64,000 bases of DNA from JAMQKA01 sp031569985 (GTDB lineage Bacteria > Bacteroidota > Rhodothermia > Balneolales > Balneolaceae). This document shows positions 45,385 to 53,290 of the stretch, in pieces. The stretch's first letter is position 1. Each line of letters starts with the position of its first letter. The DNA is taken from the NCBI RefSeq assembly GCF_031569985.1, contig NZ_JAMQKA010000021.1, positions 1 to 64,000 on the forward strand. The letters are read 5' to 3'. The notes below the pieces were generated by a model. It searched no databases. It was not told where the DNA came from and saw only the letters and a program-made list of their open reading frames with translations. Position numbers and translations under genes: made by a program.

Positions 45385-46569
45385 CTAGATGTGTTTTGAT
45401 ATTGTGGTCATATCTTTGTCGCCGCGGCCTGAGCAGTTCAATACCAGAATCTCATCTTCTGATGTCTGCGGCATTAGTTCCTTGAGATACGCCACCGCAT
45501 GGGCTGTCTCCAGTGCGGGAATAATACCTTCCGTAACAGAAAGCAGCTTCACACCTTCCATCGCTTCATCATCCGTTATCGCTTTGTAGGTTGCCCGTTT
45601 GGAATCGAACAGGTAGGCGTGCTCTGGTCCAATGCCGGGGTAATCGAGTCCGGCGCTGATGGAGTGTGCCAGCTGGACTTGCCCCTCGCTGTTGTGGAGT
45701 AGCAGGCTTCGGGAACCGTGCAGAATGCCTTCGGTTCCAATCGTCAATGTAGCGGCTGTTTTATCAGTGTCCGTTCCCAAGCCAGCAGCCTCAACGCCGT
45801 ACATCTTTATCGATTCTTCCTCTACAAAAGGTGCAAACAATCCAATCGCATTTGATCCCCCGCCGACGCAGGCAACCAGGTAGTCCGGCAGTTTGCCTTC
45901 CGCTTCCATAATCTGCTCTTTGGTCTCTTCGCCAATGACACGCTGGAAGCTGCGTACCATCTTGGGATAGGGATGCGGGCCCACGGCTGAACCGATCACA
46001 TAGAAGGTATCATCAACATTGGTCACCCAGTCCCGGATCGCCTCGTTGGTGGCATCTTTCAGGGTCTGAGAACCGCTGGTAACCTCCCGAACCTCAGTTC
46101 CAAGAAGTCTCATACGGTCGACGTTAAGACTTTGGCGCTCAATGTCTTCAGCCCCCATATATACGATACATTCTACCCCGAATTTAGCACAGGCAGTAGC
46201 GGTTGCCACGCCGTGTTGTCCGGCTCCCGTCTCAGCAATTATACGGTCCTTGCCCATTCGTCTTGCCAGCAATACCTGCCCAAGCGCATTGTTTATTTTA
46301 TGGGCCCCGGTGTGGCAAAGGTCTTCTCGTTTGAGGTATATCTTTGCTTTCCCGAAATGATCTGTCAGGCGGTTGGCAAAGGTGAGTTCTGTAGGGCGGC
46401 CTACATACTCTTTGAGCAGTGACCGAAACTCTTGCTGAAACTCTGGATCATCCCAGGCTTCATCAAATGCAGCTTCCAGCTCTTCCACAGCTGGAATCAA
46501 TATTTCAGGTACAAACTTCCCCCCGAATTTTCCAAAATATCCTTCTTTAGTTGGTAGGTCGTATTTCAT
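45385..46569 (-). CDS. trpB: Tryptophan synthase beta chain
   Basis: 394 residues. KFGGKFVPEILIPAVEELE is the usual start; the PLP Lys is in HTGAHKINNALGQVLLA (about 87) and the glycine loop in ACVGGGSNAIGLFAPF. GAGQHGVATATACA is the classic E-loop region. It joins indole and serine to make tryptophan. The frame carries an RDEY-free, TrpB1-type sequence, as expected with an adjacent trpA. Confidence 0.97.
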   Translation of the reverse strand: MKYDLPTKEGYFGKFGGKFVPEILIPAVEELEAAFDEAWDDPEFQQEFRSLLKEYVGRPTELTFANRLTDHFGKAKIYLKREDLCHTGAHKINNALGQVLLARRMGKDRIIAETGAGQHGVATATACAKFGVECIVYMGAEDIERQSLNVDRMRLLGTEVREVTSGSQTLKDATNEAIRDWVTNVDDTFYVIGSAVGPHPYPKMVRSFQRVIGEETKEQIMEAEGKLPDYLVACVGGGSNAIGLFAPFVEEESIKMYGVEAAGLGTDTDKTAATLTIGTEGILHGSRSLLLHNSEGQVQLAHSISAGLDYPGIGPEHAYLFDSKRATYKAITDDEAMEGVKLLSVTEGIIPALETAHAVAYLKELMPQTSEDEILVLNCSGRGDKDMTTISKHI

Positions 46570-46630
46570 ATCGGTGCTTTTTTCTGGCTATCAATTATTA
46601 AATCGTTTCATCATAGTTTTACAAGCAATT

Positions 46631-46667
46631 AGCCGTCAGCTTTCAGTGAAGCTGAGAGCTGACGGCT
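46631..46667. repeat. Long hairpin between trpF and trpB
   Basis: AGCCGTCAGCT (46631-46641) and AGCTGACGGCT (46657-46667) are perfect 11-bp complements, with TCAG/CTGA pairing again inside the loop. No T run follows on the minus strand, so read-through into trpB is expected. Probably a REP-like palindrome. Confidence 0.6.
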
Positions 46668-46675
46668 TACAACTC

Positions 46676-47350
46676 TTAAAGTTCTCCGATCTCCTGCTGG
46701 TCCCATATGGCTCGCATCTCATCCATGAAAGCCTCGATCTTGTCGTAGTCCTTCTCCCCCGGTTCACTTTCCAGGCTACTCGAAAGATCAACCGCATGAG
46801 GATTTGCTATTTTACAAGCCTTACGGACATTGTTGACATTGAGTCCCCCGGACAGAAAGAACGGGACGCCATCGGCCACATCTGCAATCAGGTGCCAGTC
46901 GAAGGTTTGCCCTGTTCCTCCCCACAGTCCTTCCACTTTCGTATCAAACAACAGGTAATCGACTTCCGAAAGATATGGTTCCACTTTCTCCCGTATATCT
47001 GTCTCCGAATCAGAATCACTGATGTGGATCGCCTTAATTACCTGCTTCTCAATGAGTCCGCAGTATTCCGGGGATTCATTACCATGCAGCTGCACCAGGT
47101 CGATACCGGTTTGAGTGGCAATCATGTTTACGTCATCCAGCGGCTGATTTACAAAGACACCTACGCATTCGGGACCTTCAATCCAGTTGATGATCGCCCC
47201 TGCTTCCCCGGGCTCAATATAACGGGGACTTCCTTCATAGAATATAAACCCCATGTAATGCGCCAGCGCGCCGGAGGTGAACCGGGCATCCTGCAGGTTT
47301 GTGAGACCACATATTTTTACTTTCGTTCGCTGTGAACTGTCTGCAAACAT
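46676..47350 (-). CDS. trpF: Phosphoribosylanthranilate isomerase
   Basis: 224 residues from ATG 47350; a TTG at 47386 lies within a hairpin and is unlikely. KVKICGLTNLQDARF carries the catalytic Cys, DLVQLHGNESPEYCGL (about 80) and the Asp in YLLFDTKVEGLWGGTGQTFDW follow, and FFLSGGLNVNNVRKAC is the phosphate loop. It isomerises phosphoribosylanthranilate to the ketose. Separate gene, not fused to trpC. Confidence 0.95.
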   Translation of the reverse strand: MFADSSQRTKVKICGLTNLQDARFTSGALAHYMGFIFYEGSPRYIEPGEAGAIINWIEGPECVGVFVNQPLDDVNMIATQTGIDLVQLHGNESPEYCGLIEKQVIKAIHISDSDSETDIREKVEPYLSEVDYLLFDTKVEGLWGGTGQTFDWHLIADVADGVPFFLSGGLNVNNVRKACKIANPHAVDLSSSLESEPGEKDYDKIEAFMDEMRAIWDQQEIGEL

Positions 47351-47386
47351 CTGTTGTGATTGATTAAAAAATTTACTTCTCAGCAA

Positions 47387-47490
47387 TCCTGCAATACGAT
47401 GCAGGACCTCTCGAGAGAAAAACGTTGATTATTAATTTATGGCTTTATCAAAAATCATTGCCCCTCGAGATCCTGAAACAAGTTCAGGAT
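47387..47490. repeat. Two palindromic repeats between trpC and trpF
   Basis: Two perfect hairpins: TCCTGCA-ATACGA-TGCAGGA (47387-47406) and ATCCTGAA-ACAAG-TTCAGGAT (47470-47490). A CTCTCGAGAG palindrome (47408-47417) and a CCCTCGAGA box lie between them. The second matches a dispersed palindrome common in several phyla. No T run, so not terminators. Confidence 0.6.
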
Positions 47491-47498
47491 GACACATT

Positions 47499-48317
47499 CT
47501 ATTCAAAGGCCTTTTCCTTCTCTTTCAATTCTTCAAATCCTTCCAGCAAGTTTTTTACCGCCTGACCCGGATCTTGTTGGCGCATAAAATATTCACCAAT
47601 TAACGCCGCATTGATTTGTTCATCATATAGCAGCTTGATATCCTCCGGGCTACCTAGGCCACTTTCTGAGACCAGTACTGTGCCTTTGTTGGCTTTGTGC
47701 AACAACTCAATACCGCGATGCACGTCGACCTCAAACGTGTGCAGGTCGCGATTGTTGGCTCCCAGAATATAGACTTCTTCAAAATCAACAACTTCCAAGT
47801 CTTTTTCGGAATATACTTCAACCAGCGCCTGCAGCTCAAACTCCTCAGCGGCTGCAAACAGTTCTGAAAGCTGATTCCCTTCGGTTATTGTTGCAATCAA
47901 CAGGACGGCATCAGCGCCATAAGCACGAGCTTCTTTTACCTGGTAGGGATCAATAATAAAATCCTTGCGCAGCACCGGTATATCGACCTCTTTTGAGGCT
48001 GTCTCCAAATACTCCAAATGCCCTTTAAACGCCGGCTCATCAGTAAGAACGGAAAGTGCAGCAGCCCCACCTTCACGATACTGCCCGGCAATACGCTGTG
48101 GATCGAAGCCCTTCCGAATTAGGCCCTTTGATGGTGAGGCTTTCTTTATTTCCGCAATAATGGAGACGGTATCTTCCTGTTCCAGGGCCTCTGCAAAATC
48201 ACGTCGATCCCGCTCGTAGCACTCCATGCTTTCAAAGTCTTTGAACAAGACCTTCTTTTGGCGTTTTTTCAGATCAACCGCCGTTTGTTCTACAATCTGT
48301 TCCAGTATCGTTGCCAT
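47499..48317 (-). CDS. trpC: Indole-3-glycerol phosphate synthase
   Basis: 272 residues. SIIAEIKKASPSKGLIRKGFD (about 50-70) is the family signature with the catalytic Lys; VLRKDFIIDPYQVKEARAYGADAVLLI and ILGANNRDLHTFEVDVHRG follow, as does VSESGLGSPEDI. It closes the indole ring from CdRP. It starts 9 bp after the trpD stop. Confidence 0.96.
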   Translation of the reverse strand: MATILEQIVEQTAVDLKKRQKKVLFKDFESMECYERDRRDFAEALEQEDTVSIIAEIKKASPSKGLIRKGFDPQRIAGQYREGGAAALSVLTDEPAFKGHLEYLETASKEVDIPVLRKDFIIDPYQVKEARAYGADAVLLIATITEGNQLSELFAAAEEFELQALVEVYSEKDLEVVDFEEVYILGANNRDLHTFEVDVHRGIELLHKANKGTVLVSESGLGSPEDIKLLYDEQINAALIGEYFMRQQDPGQAVKNLLEGFEELKEKEKAFE

Positions 48318-48326
48318 AAATAATTC

Positions 48327-49355
48327 CTATGCTACATCGTTTGTTGCTTCTACAAAACGCTGAAATGCCTTCTTAGCCTCACCAGACTCCAGGCTCTCTT
48401 TTGCTCGTTCTTTTGCCTCATCCAGGTGGTCGACTTTGCCACTGGCATGAATTCCGAAAGCAGCGTTCAGCAGGATGATATTCTTTTGAGCAGGTTCCGC
48501 TTTGTCATCTAATATATTTCGCATAATCGAGGCATTAACCTCCGCATCGCCTCCCATCAGCTGTTCCATCTCCACCCATTCAAAGTCGAGAGAGCGGGGA
48601 TCAAAAGTAACGGATTGCGAAACGAACTGTTCCTTCAACTCATAAATCTCGGATTGTGCTGTCAGGCTGACCTCATCCAATCCGTCATGGGCATTGATCG
48701 TGTAGGCAAATTCTGTTTCTAAATTTGCAAGAATGTGGGCAATCTGCCGGGCGGTTTCCTTGTTAAAAGCCCCGATTATCTGTCGTCGTACGCCAGCAGG
48801 ATTCAACAGCGGTCCCAGAATATTGAAGAAGGTTCGAATCCCGAGTCCCCTTCGGGCCGGCATGACGTGCTTCATAGCCGGGTGAAAATTGGGAGCAAAC
48901 ATAAAAACAAGGCCTGCTTCATTAAACACTTGCTCCACCTGCTCCTTCTTCAGGTCGATAACCGCTCCCATTTTCTCTAATACATCGGCACTACCACTTT
49001 TACTGGATACGCTGCGATTCCCATGCTTCAGCACAGGAACGCCTGCCCCGGCCACTACAAACATAGCGGTCGTAGAAATATTAAAAGTACCCGACTGATC
49101 ACCACCGGTACCACAAAGGTCAACCGCGCCATTCACATTAACTTCAGGCTTTACAGCTGCATCGCGCATCACACGGACGAAAGAAGTAAGCTCATCGATG
49201 GTCTCCCCTTTTGTTCTCATCCCATACAGGAATGCAGCGGTCTGGGGGACATTGACTTCCCCATCGACAATAGCCTGCAGAGCTGCGGAGGCCTCGTCCT
49301 GGGTTAAATCTTCCCTGTTAGAAAGCTTCTCAAGTATATCAGCAAATTTTTCCAT
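48327..49355 (-). CDS. trpD: Anthranilate phosphoribosyltransferase
   Basis: 342 residues. DLCGTGGDQSGTFNISTTAMFV (about 82-103) is the PRPP-binding signature, KHGNRSVSSKSGSADVLEKMG follows, and FAPNFHPAMKHVMPARRGLGIRTFFNILGPLLNP is a hallmark. It transfers ribose phosphate to anthranilate. A GxxExxY gene separates it from trpG by 463 bp. Confidence 0.96.
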   Translation of the reverse strand: MEKFADILEKLSNREDLTQDEASAALQAIVDGEVNVPQTAAFLYGMRTKGETIDELTSFVRVMRDAAVKPEVNVNGAVDLCGTGGDQSGTFNISTTAMFVVAGAGVPVLKHGNRSVSSKSGSADVLEKMGAVIDLKKEQVEQVFNEAGLVFMFAPNFHPAMKHVMPARRGLGIRTFFNILGPLLNPAGVRRQIIGAFNKETARQIAHILANLETEFAYTINAHDGLDEVSLTAQSEIYELKEQFVSQSVTFDPRSLDFEWVEMEQLMGGDAEVNASIMRNILDDKAEPAQKNIILLNAAFGIHASGKVDHLDEAKERAKESLESGEAKKAFQRFVEATNDVA

Positions 49356-49375
49356 ATTGTTTCACTACAATTAAA

Positions 49376-49405
49376 ACTACAGAGGACACAAAGTGCACAG
49401 AGATT
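49376..49405. repeat. Left inverted repeat of the GxxExxY insert
   Basis: A 30-bp sequence beginning ACTACAGAGGACACAAAGTG and ending GAGATT. It matches the reverse complement of 49792-49821 region at 22 of 30 positions (hand alignment; ACCACAGAGTGCACGGAGGA...). It overlaps the end of the GxxExxY gene. Confidence 0.55.
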
Positions 49406-49775
49406 AATTGGCTATTCTTTTGATGCCTTGTTTTAGTTGGTTGACGTTGAAATTAATTAAAAGTCCTAAATTAAAATCACCAAGCTTTAGATATGACAAT
49501 ACTTGAGCTAAATGTACATCATGTATTTTCTCAACTGTCTTGAGTTCTACAACCAGTTTATTTTCAATCAGCAAATCAATACGATACCCGCAATCAAGCT
49601 CAACTCCTTCGAATATAACTGGCATTGCCTTTTCTTTCTCAGTATAAATACCTTCCTCCTCTAACAGATAATACAAGCATTCATGGTAAGCTGACTCCAA
49701 TAATCCGGGTCCCAATTCTTTATGAACCCTAATGGCACAACCGATAACATCATATGATAATTGATTCAATTCCAT
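49404..49775 (-). CDS. GxxExxY family protein (PD-(D/E)XK nuclease-like)
   Basis: 123 residues. The defining motif is in GPGLLESAYHECLYYLLEEEG (about 24-44), with GxxExxY preceded by VHKELG. The C-terminal part has ELDCGYRIDLLIENKLVVELKTVEKI (about 66-91), an acidic-x-(D/E)-x-K pattern as in PD-(D/E)XK nucleases, where Pfam places this family. Copies are numerous and often flanked by short cacagagg-type repeats, as here, which suggests a mobile or domesticated nuclease gene. It is inserted between trpG and trpD in the same direction and leaves the operon readable. It has no role in tryptophan synthesis that I can infer. Confidence 0.85.
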   Translation of the reverse strand: MELNQLSYDVIGCAIRVHKELGPGLLESAYHECLYYLLEEEGIYTEKEKAMPVIFEGVELDCGYRIDLLIENKLVVELKTVEKIHDVHLAQVLSYLKLGDFNLGLLINFNVNQLKQGIKRIAN

Positions 49776-49791
49776 AAGATTTTATCAAAAT

Positions 49792-49821
49792 TCTCTGTGT
49801 CCTCCGTGCACTCTGTGGTTA
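49792..49821. repeat. Right inverted repeat of the GxxExxY insert
   Basis: TTCTCTGTGTCCTCCGTGCA and the following CTCTGTGGTT form the inverted partner of 49376-49405. It reaches the stop codon of trpG, so the insert seems to begin right at the end of that gene. Confidence 0.55.
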
Positions 49822-50412
49822 ACCTTTAACTTTGTTAACAACTTTGGCAGTATTTCGAAGCCAGTTCATAACCAACTTCGGACCTTCATTTGTCAGGATA
49901 CTTTCCGGGTGAAATTGGATGCCTTCAATGGGATGTTTCCGGTGACGAACGCCCATAATCACCTTGTCCTCACTTCGTGCCGTAACCTCCAGCTCCTCGG
50001 GAATTTGGTCTGGATCGAGCACTAAAGAATGATAGCGGGTGGCGGTAAATCCGTCTTCAACGCCCTCGAATATCGACTTCCCATCGTGGTAGATCTGGGA
50101 GGTCTTTCCGTGCATCAGCTTGGGCGCATGAATGACTTTTCCACCAAAGACTTCTCCGATCGCCTGGTGGCCCAGGCAAACACCCAGCACCGGTATACGA
50201 TCGCCCAGTGCTTTAATGACCGGTTCTGTGATGCCCGCCTCATCTGGTCGGCCCGGACCCGGAGAAATGAGAATGCCATCCGGATTTAGCTCCTCAACCT
50301 CTTCCACCGTCAGCTGATCATTGCGAACCACACGGTAATCATCCGTTTGCTGGCCCACAATGTGCACGAGGTTGTAGGTAAACGAATCGTAATTATCTAT
50401 AATCAGGATCAT
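49819..50412 (-). CDS. trpG: Anthranilate synthase component II (glutamine amidotransferase)
   Basis: 197 residues. Class-I glutamine amidotransferase: LIIDNYDSFTYNLVHIVG, ILISPGPGRPDEAGI, the catalytic Cys in VLGVCLGHQAIGEVFGG (about 79) and the His-Glu pair in IEGIQFHPESILT (about 170). It supplies ammonia to TrpE. The ATG overlaps the trpS stop by 4 bp (ATGA), so the two are likely translationally coupled. It may also serve PabB. Confidence 0.96.
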   Translation of the reverse strand: MILIIDNYDSFTYNLVHIVGQQTDDYRVVRNDQLTVEEVEELNPDGILISPGPGRPDEAGITEPVIKALGDRIPVLGVCLGHQAIGEVFGGKVIHAPKLMHGKTSQIYHDGKSIFEGVEDGFTATRYHSLVLDPDQIPEELEVTARSEDKVIMGVRHRKHPIEGIQFHPESILTNEGPKLVMNWLRNTAKVVNKVKG

Positions 50413-51473
50413 ATATCGTAATGTTTACTTATTGCTTCAATCATTTTCTTCTTCCCAGCCTTATTTTCCTCATATTTATGCGTATGAAATAAACCTGTTA
50501 TTTTTCTTATGGGATCCATTACCTCTTCTGCTCTTTCACGAGCCTTTTCGCCTCCCTCTCGTAACACATCAACTACATAATCCATGTTTTGGGCCAACTC
50601 CCTGCGCTTCTCGCGGACATCCCCAAAATAATCGTTAATCATGCCAAGCAGCTCTTTTTTGGCGTGACCGTATCCATAGCCGCCTGCTTTGTATTTGCCG
50701 GCAATCTCATCCTGCTTTTCCTGGTCCGCAAAAAGTTTAATCAGTGCAAACACATTGCAGCTTTCCGGATCCTTGGGATCATCCAGCGGTGTGGAATCGG
50801 TCTCAATCGACATTACTTTTTTCTTTAGCGTCTTGCCTTCGTCAAAAATACCGATCGTATTACCATACGATTTGCTCATCTTTTGGCCGTCAATGCCCGG
50901 CACCACGGCCACCGATTCGACGATATGCTCTTCCGGCAGCTTCAAATAATCACCGCCGTAGTTGTGATTAAATTTGCCCGCCAGGTCACGACAAATTTCA
51001 ATATTCTGCTTTTGATCCTGTCCCACGGGCACGATGTCTGAGTTATAGATCAAAATATCTGCAGCCTGCAGAATCGGGTAGGTAAACAGCCCGATATTGG
51101 GGCTCAATCCCTGTGCGACTTTATCTTTGTAGGCCACACCCTTCTCCATCAGGCTCACCGGGCAGAATGTGCCTAGAATCCAGGCTAGTTCCGTAACCTG
51201 GGGCACATCGCTCTGGGCAAAAAACGTGCATTTTTCGGGATCTAATCCCAATGCCAGGTAATCCAAGGCAATATCATAGGTATTCTGCCGGATTTCATCG
51301 CCGTCAGTGATTGAGGTCAGCGAGTGGTAATTAGCGATAAAGTAAAAGGCATCGCCCTGTTCCTGCATCTGGATATGCTGCCGAATTGCACCAAAATAGT
51401 TACCGAGATGCAGTTTCCCGGACGGGGTAATTCCAGATAAAATCGTTTTTGTTTCGTTTTGACTCATTTCCAT
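50409..51473 (-). CDS. trpS: Tryptophanyl-tRNA synthetase
   Basis: 354 residues. Class-I synthetase: the HIGH-like motif is in GITPSGKLHLGNYFGAIRQH (about 14-33) and KMSKS is in VVPGIDGQKMSKSYGNTIGIF (about 194-214). FFAQSDVPQVTELAWIL and GVAYKDKVAQG are typical of bacterial TrpRS. It charges tRNA-Trp. Its place between trpE and trpG puts charging capacity under the same attenuator as tryptophan synthesis, because uncharged tRNA-Trp is the signal read by the leader. Confidence 0.96.
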   Translation of the reverse strand: MEMSQNETKTILSGITPSGKLHLGNYFGAIRQHIQMQEQGDAFYFIANYHSLTSITDGDEIRQNTYDIALDYLALGLDPEKCTFFAQSDVPQVTELAWILGTFCPVSLMEKGVAYKDKVAQGLSPNIGLFTYPILQAADILIYNSDIVPVGQDQKQNIEICRDLAGKFNHNYGGDYLKLPEEHIVESVAVVPGIDGQKMSKSYGNTIGIFDEGKTLKKKVMSIETDSTPLDDPKDPESCNVFALIKLFADQEKQDEIAGKYKAGGYGYGHAKKELLGMINDYFGDVREKRRELAQNMDYVVDVLREGGEKARERAEEVMDPIRKITGLFHTHKYEENKAGKKKMIEAISKHYDI

Positions 51474-51490
51474 TTATAAGTTTTAAAAAT

Positions 51491-51556
51491 TTCGTATTGC
51501 GTATTCATTAAAAGCAAATACCAATACGGAATACGCATTACGCAATATCCGTATTA
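51491..51556. repeat. ATACGCAATACG-type inverted repeat between trpE and trpS
   Basis: GCGTATTC (51499-51506) pairs perfectly with GAATACGC (51529-51536). The flanking CGTATTGCG and CGCAATA units (51493-51501; 51541-51547) are inverted too. It belongs to AT-rich dispersed repeats common in this group. The gap is 104 bp, without a terminator T run. Confidence 0.5.
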
Positions 51557-51577
51557 TTTATTCAAATTTATTCTCAC

Positions 51578-53050
51578 TTAAGTAATATCGAGTGCTACAC
51601 TGAGCGCCTTCACCAGCGCCCCGGCCTTGTCCTTCGTTTCAAAGTATTCTTTCTCCGGATCGCTGTCGGCTACGATACCAGCTCCCGCCTGAATATACAC
51701 TTTGTTTTGGGAGACTACCATCGTTCGAATGGTAATGCAGGTATCCATATTCCCGGAGAAATCGAAATAGCCGACCGCCCCGGCATAGGGACCCCGTTTC
51801 GTGGGTTCCAGCTCGTCGATAATTTCCATCGCCCGGATTTTGGGTGCACCACTCACTGTACCTGCCGGAAAGCACTGCATCAGTGCATCCACCGCAGTCT
51901 TACCGTCGGAAAGCTCACCTCTCACATCCGAAACAATATGCATAACATGAGAATACCGCTCTATCACCTGGTTTCGTACCGGTTTCACTGTGCCCGACTT
52001 ACAGACACGCGAAAGATCATTTCGCCCCAGGTCGACCAGCATCACGTGCTCGGCAATCTCTTTGGGATCATTTTTGAGATCCTCTTCCAGCGCTTGGTCC
52101 TCCTCCGGCGTTTCGCCTCGTGGTCGCGTACCCGCAATGGGGAGTAATTCTGCTGTGCCATCCTGTACGCGTACCAGTACCTCGGGTGAAGAGCCAACCA
52201 GTGAGAATTCATTGAAATCCAGGTAAAAAAGATATGGCGATGGGTTAACCATCCGAAGAGCACGGTAGAGCATAAAACGGTCGCCTGCAAAGTCAGTATC
52301 AAAGCGCTGGGACAAGACCACCTGGAAAATATCGCCCTCATAAATATACTCCTTGGCCGTCTCCACCATCTGCTCGAACTTGGGTTTCTCCATATTGCTC
52401 TGGAGCTTTTCCGGGTGGATATCGAACGGCTCCGTCTTGCTCACCGGTTCCATTACCATCGCTTCCAGTTCATCCAGCCTCTCCTTCGCGGACTGGTAAC
52501 GCTCTTTGATATCAAGCTCTTCCTCATCGTCCTCAATAAACGCCGTTTTTATAATGATGACCTGCTGCTTCACGTGATCAAATGCAAAGATTTCATCGTA
52601 AAACGCCCAGATCGCTTCGGGCAGCTCCACATCCTCTTCAGGACAGTCAGGCAGGTGCTCCACATCGCGCACCGTGTCGTACGATGAGAATCCGACAGCT
52701 CCACCTGTCAGGCGGGGCAGGTCAGGAAGTTTCGGCTCGCTGTAGGCACTCGTCAACTCTTTCAGCGATTCAAAATAGGAAGATTCAAGCTCTTCAGGCT
52801 CCTGCTTCCCTTTTTGAAGCGTCACCTGGTCCCCGTCGTAGTGTAAAATTTGATATGGATTGCGTCCCAAAAAAGAATAACGTGCCAGTTGTTCTCCCCC
52901 CTCCACAGACTCCAGCAAAAAAGGAAAGTCTGTATCTTTCCGAATTTTCAGGAACAGGGAAACCGGTGTTAAAACATCGGCCATAAGTCTGCGATAGACC
53001 GGGACGGCGTTGTATTCTTGCGCTAATGATTTAAACTGCTCGTATTTCAT
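51578..53050 (-). CDS. trpE: Anthranilate synthase component I
   Basis: 490 residues from ATG 53050 (a TTG just before it is possible). The N-terminal domain has PVYRRLMADVLTPVSLFLKI and a LLES(V)EGGEQLARYSFLG-type Trp-feedback site (LLES with ARYS). The chorismate-binding domain has IAGTRPRGETPEEDQ, VDLGRNDLSRVCKSG, VTFP-like CFPAGTVSGAPKIRAMEII and GPYAGAVGYFDFSGNMD. It makes anthranilate from chorismate and glutamine-derived ammonia. It is the first structural gene of the trp string and is preceded by a leader attenuator. Confidence 0.96.
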   Translation of the reverse strand: MKYEQFKSLAQEYNAVPVYRRLMADVLTPVSLFLKIRKDTDFPFLLESVEGGEQLARYSFLGRNPYQILHYDGDQVTLQKGKQEPEELESSYFESLKELTSAYSEPKLPDLPRLTGGAVGFSSYDTVRDVEHLPDCPEEDVELPEAIWAFYDEIFAFDHVKQQVIIIKTAFIEDDEEELDIKERYQSAKERLDELEAMVMEPVSKTEPFDIHPEKLQSNMEKPKFEQMVETAKEYIYEGDIFQVVLSQRFDTDFAGDRFMLYRALRMVNPSPYLFYLDFNEFSLVGSSPEVLVRVQDGTAELLPIAGTRPRGETPEEDQALEEDLKNDPKEIAEHVMLVDLGRNDLSRVCKSGTVKPVRNQVIERYSHVMHIVSDVRGELSDGKTAVDALMQCFPAGTVSGAPKIRAMEIIDELEPTKRGPYAGAVGYFDFSGNMDTCITIRTMVVSQNKVYIQAGAGIVADSDPEKEYFETKDKAGALVKALSVALDIT

Positions 53051-53066
53051 CAAATAATTTTTATTA

Positions 53067-53085
53067 CCACTCGACTTTTGAGTGG
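53067..53085 (-). promoter_or_regulatory. Small hairpin in the trpE 5' untranslated region
   Basis: CCACTC (53067-53072) and GAGTGG (53080-53085) form a 6-bp stem about 17 bases upstream of the trpE ATG, after the attenuator terminator. It may affect trpE translation initiation or only stabilise the message. Confidence 0.35.
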
Positions 53086-53105
53086 AAGTTCATAACTGTT
53101 AACAA

Positions 53106-53140
53106 CAAAAAAACCCACTTCCGATTAGGAACAGTGGGTT
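53106..53140 (-). terminator. trp attenuator terminator (stem 3:4)
   Basis: On the minus strand AACCCACT (53140-53133) pairs with AGTGGGTT (53119-53112), followed by seven T (53113-53107). It is a strong intrinsic terminator lying before trpE rather than after a gene. The same AACCCACT arm can instead pair with the leader segment at 53176-53183. Confidence 0.85.
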
Positions 53141-53206
53141 CTGCAACTTAGAAATTCAAGGTTAGCTCATACTCTACCCACTGCCTGTATGTTATTCCAA
53201 ACAGGC
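53106..53206 (-). promoter_or_regulatory. trp operon attenuator, pairing segments 1-4
   Basis: Segment 1 GCCTGT (53206-53201) overlaps the Trp codons. Segment 2 ACAGGC (53188-53183) continues into CAGTGGGT (53183-53176). Segment 3 ACCCACTG is at 53139-53132 and segment 4 AGTGGGTT at 53119-53112. Stems 1:2 (6 bp), 2:3 (8 bp perfect) and 3:4 (8 bp plus T run) are mutually competing. A ribosome stalled at Trp codons would cover segment 1, free segment 2 and prevent termination. Confidence 0.82.
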
Positions 53207-53247
53207 CACCACCAATTGAGGTTGATATGAGCGTAAACTTTTGTCAT
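53167..53247 (-). CDS. trpL: trp leader peptide
   Basis: 26 codons plus TGA on the minus strand, from ATG at 53247 (upstream GAGGCGA could act as a ribosome site). The start MTKVYAHINLNWWWPVW contains four Trp codons in six positions (53214-53206 and 53199-53197). The peptide ends NNIQAVGRV. Such a density of a rare amino acid, just before a terminator with competing stems, is the mark of a leader peptide that senses charged tRNA-Trp. The peptide itself needs no function. Confidence 0.85.
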   Translation of the reverse strand: MTKVYAHINLNWWWPVWNNIQAVGRV

Positions 53248-53290
53248 TTCGCCTCGAAGATAATGGGGGTAAGTGCTAAAATCAACTGCT

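Noticed and set aside
46631..46667. Terminator splitting the trp operon before trpB
   Set aside because: Strong stem, but no T run on the minus strand and trpB lacks a visible promoter of its own.
53106..53247. T-box or TRAP-type control of trp
   Set aside because: No T-box specifier layout or GAG/TAG triplet series is seen; Trp-rich leader codons with competing stems fit the ribosome-stalling model better.
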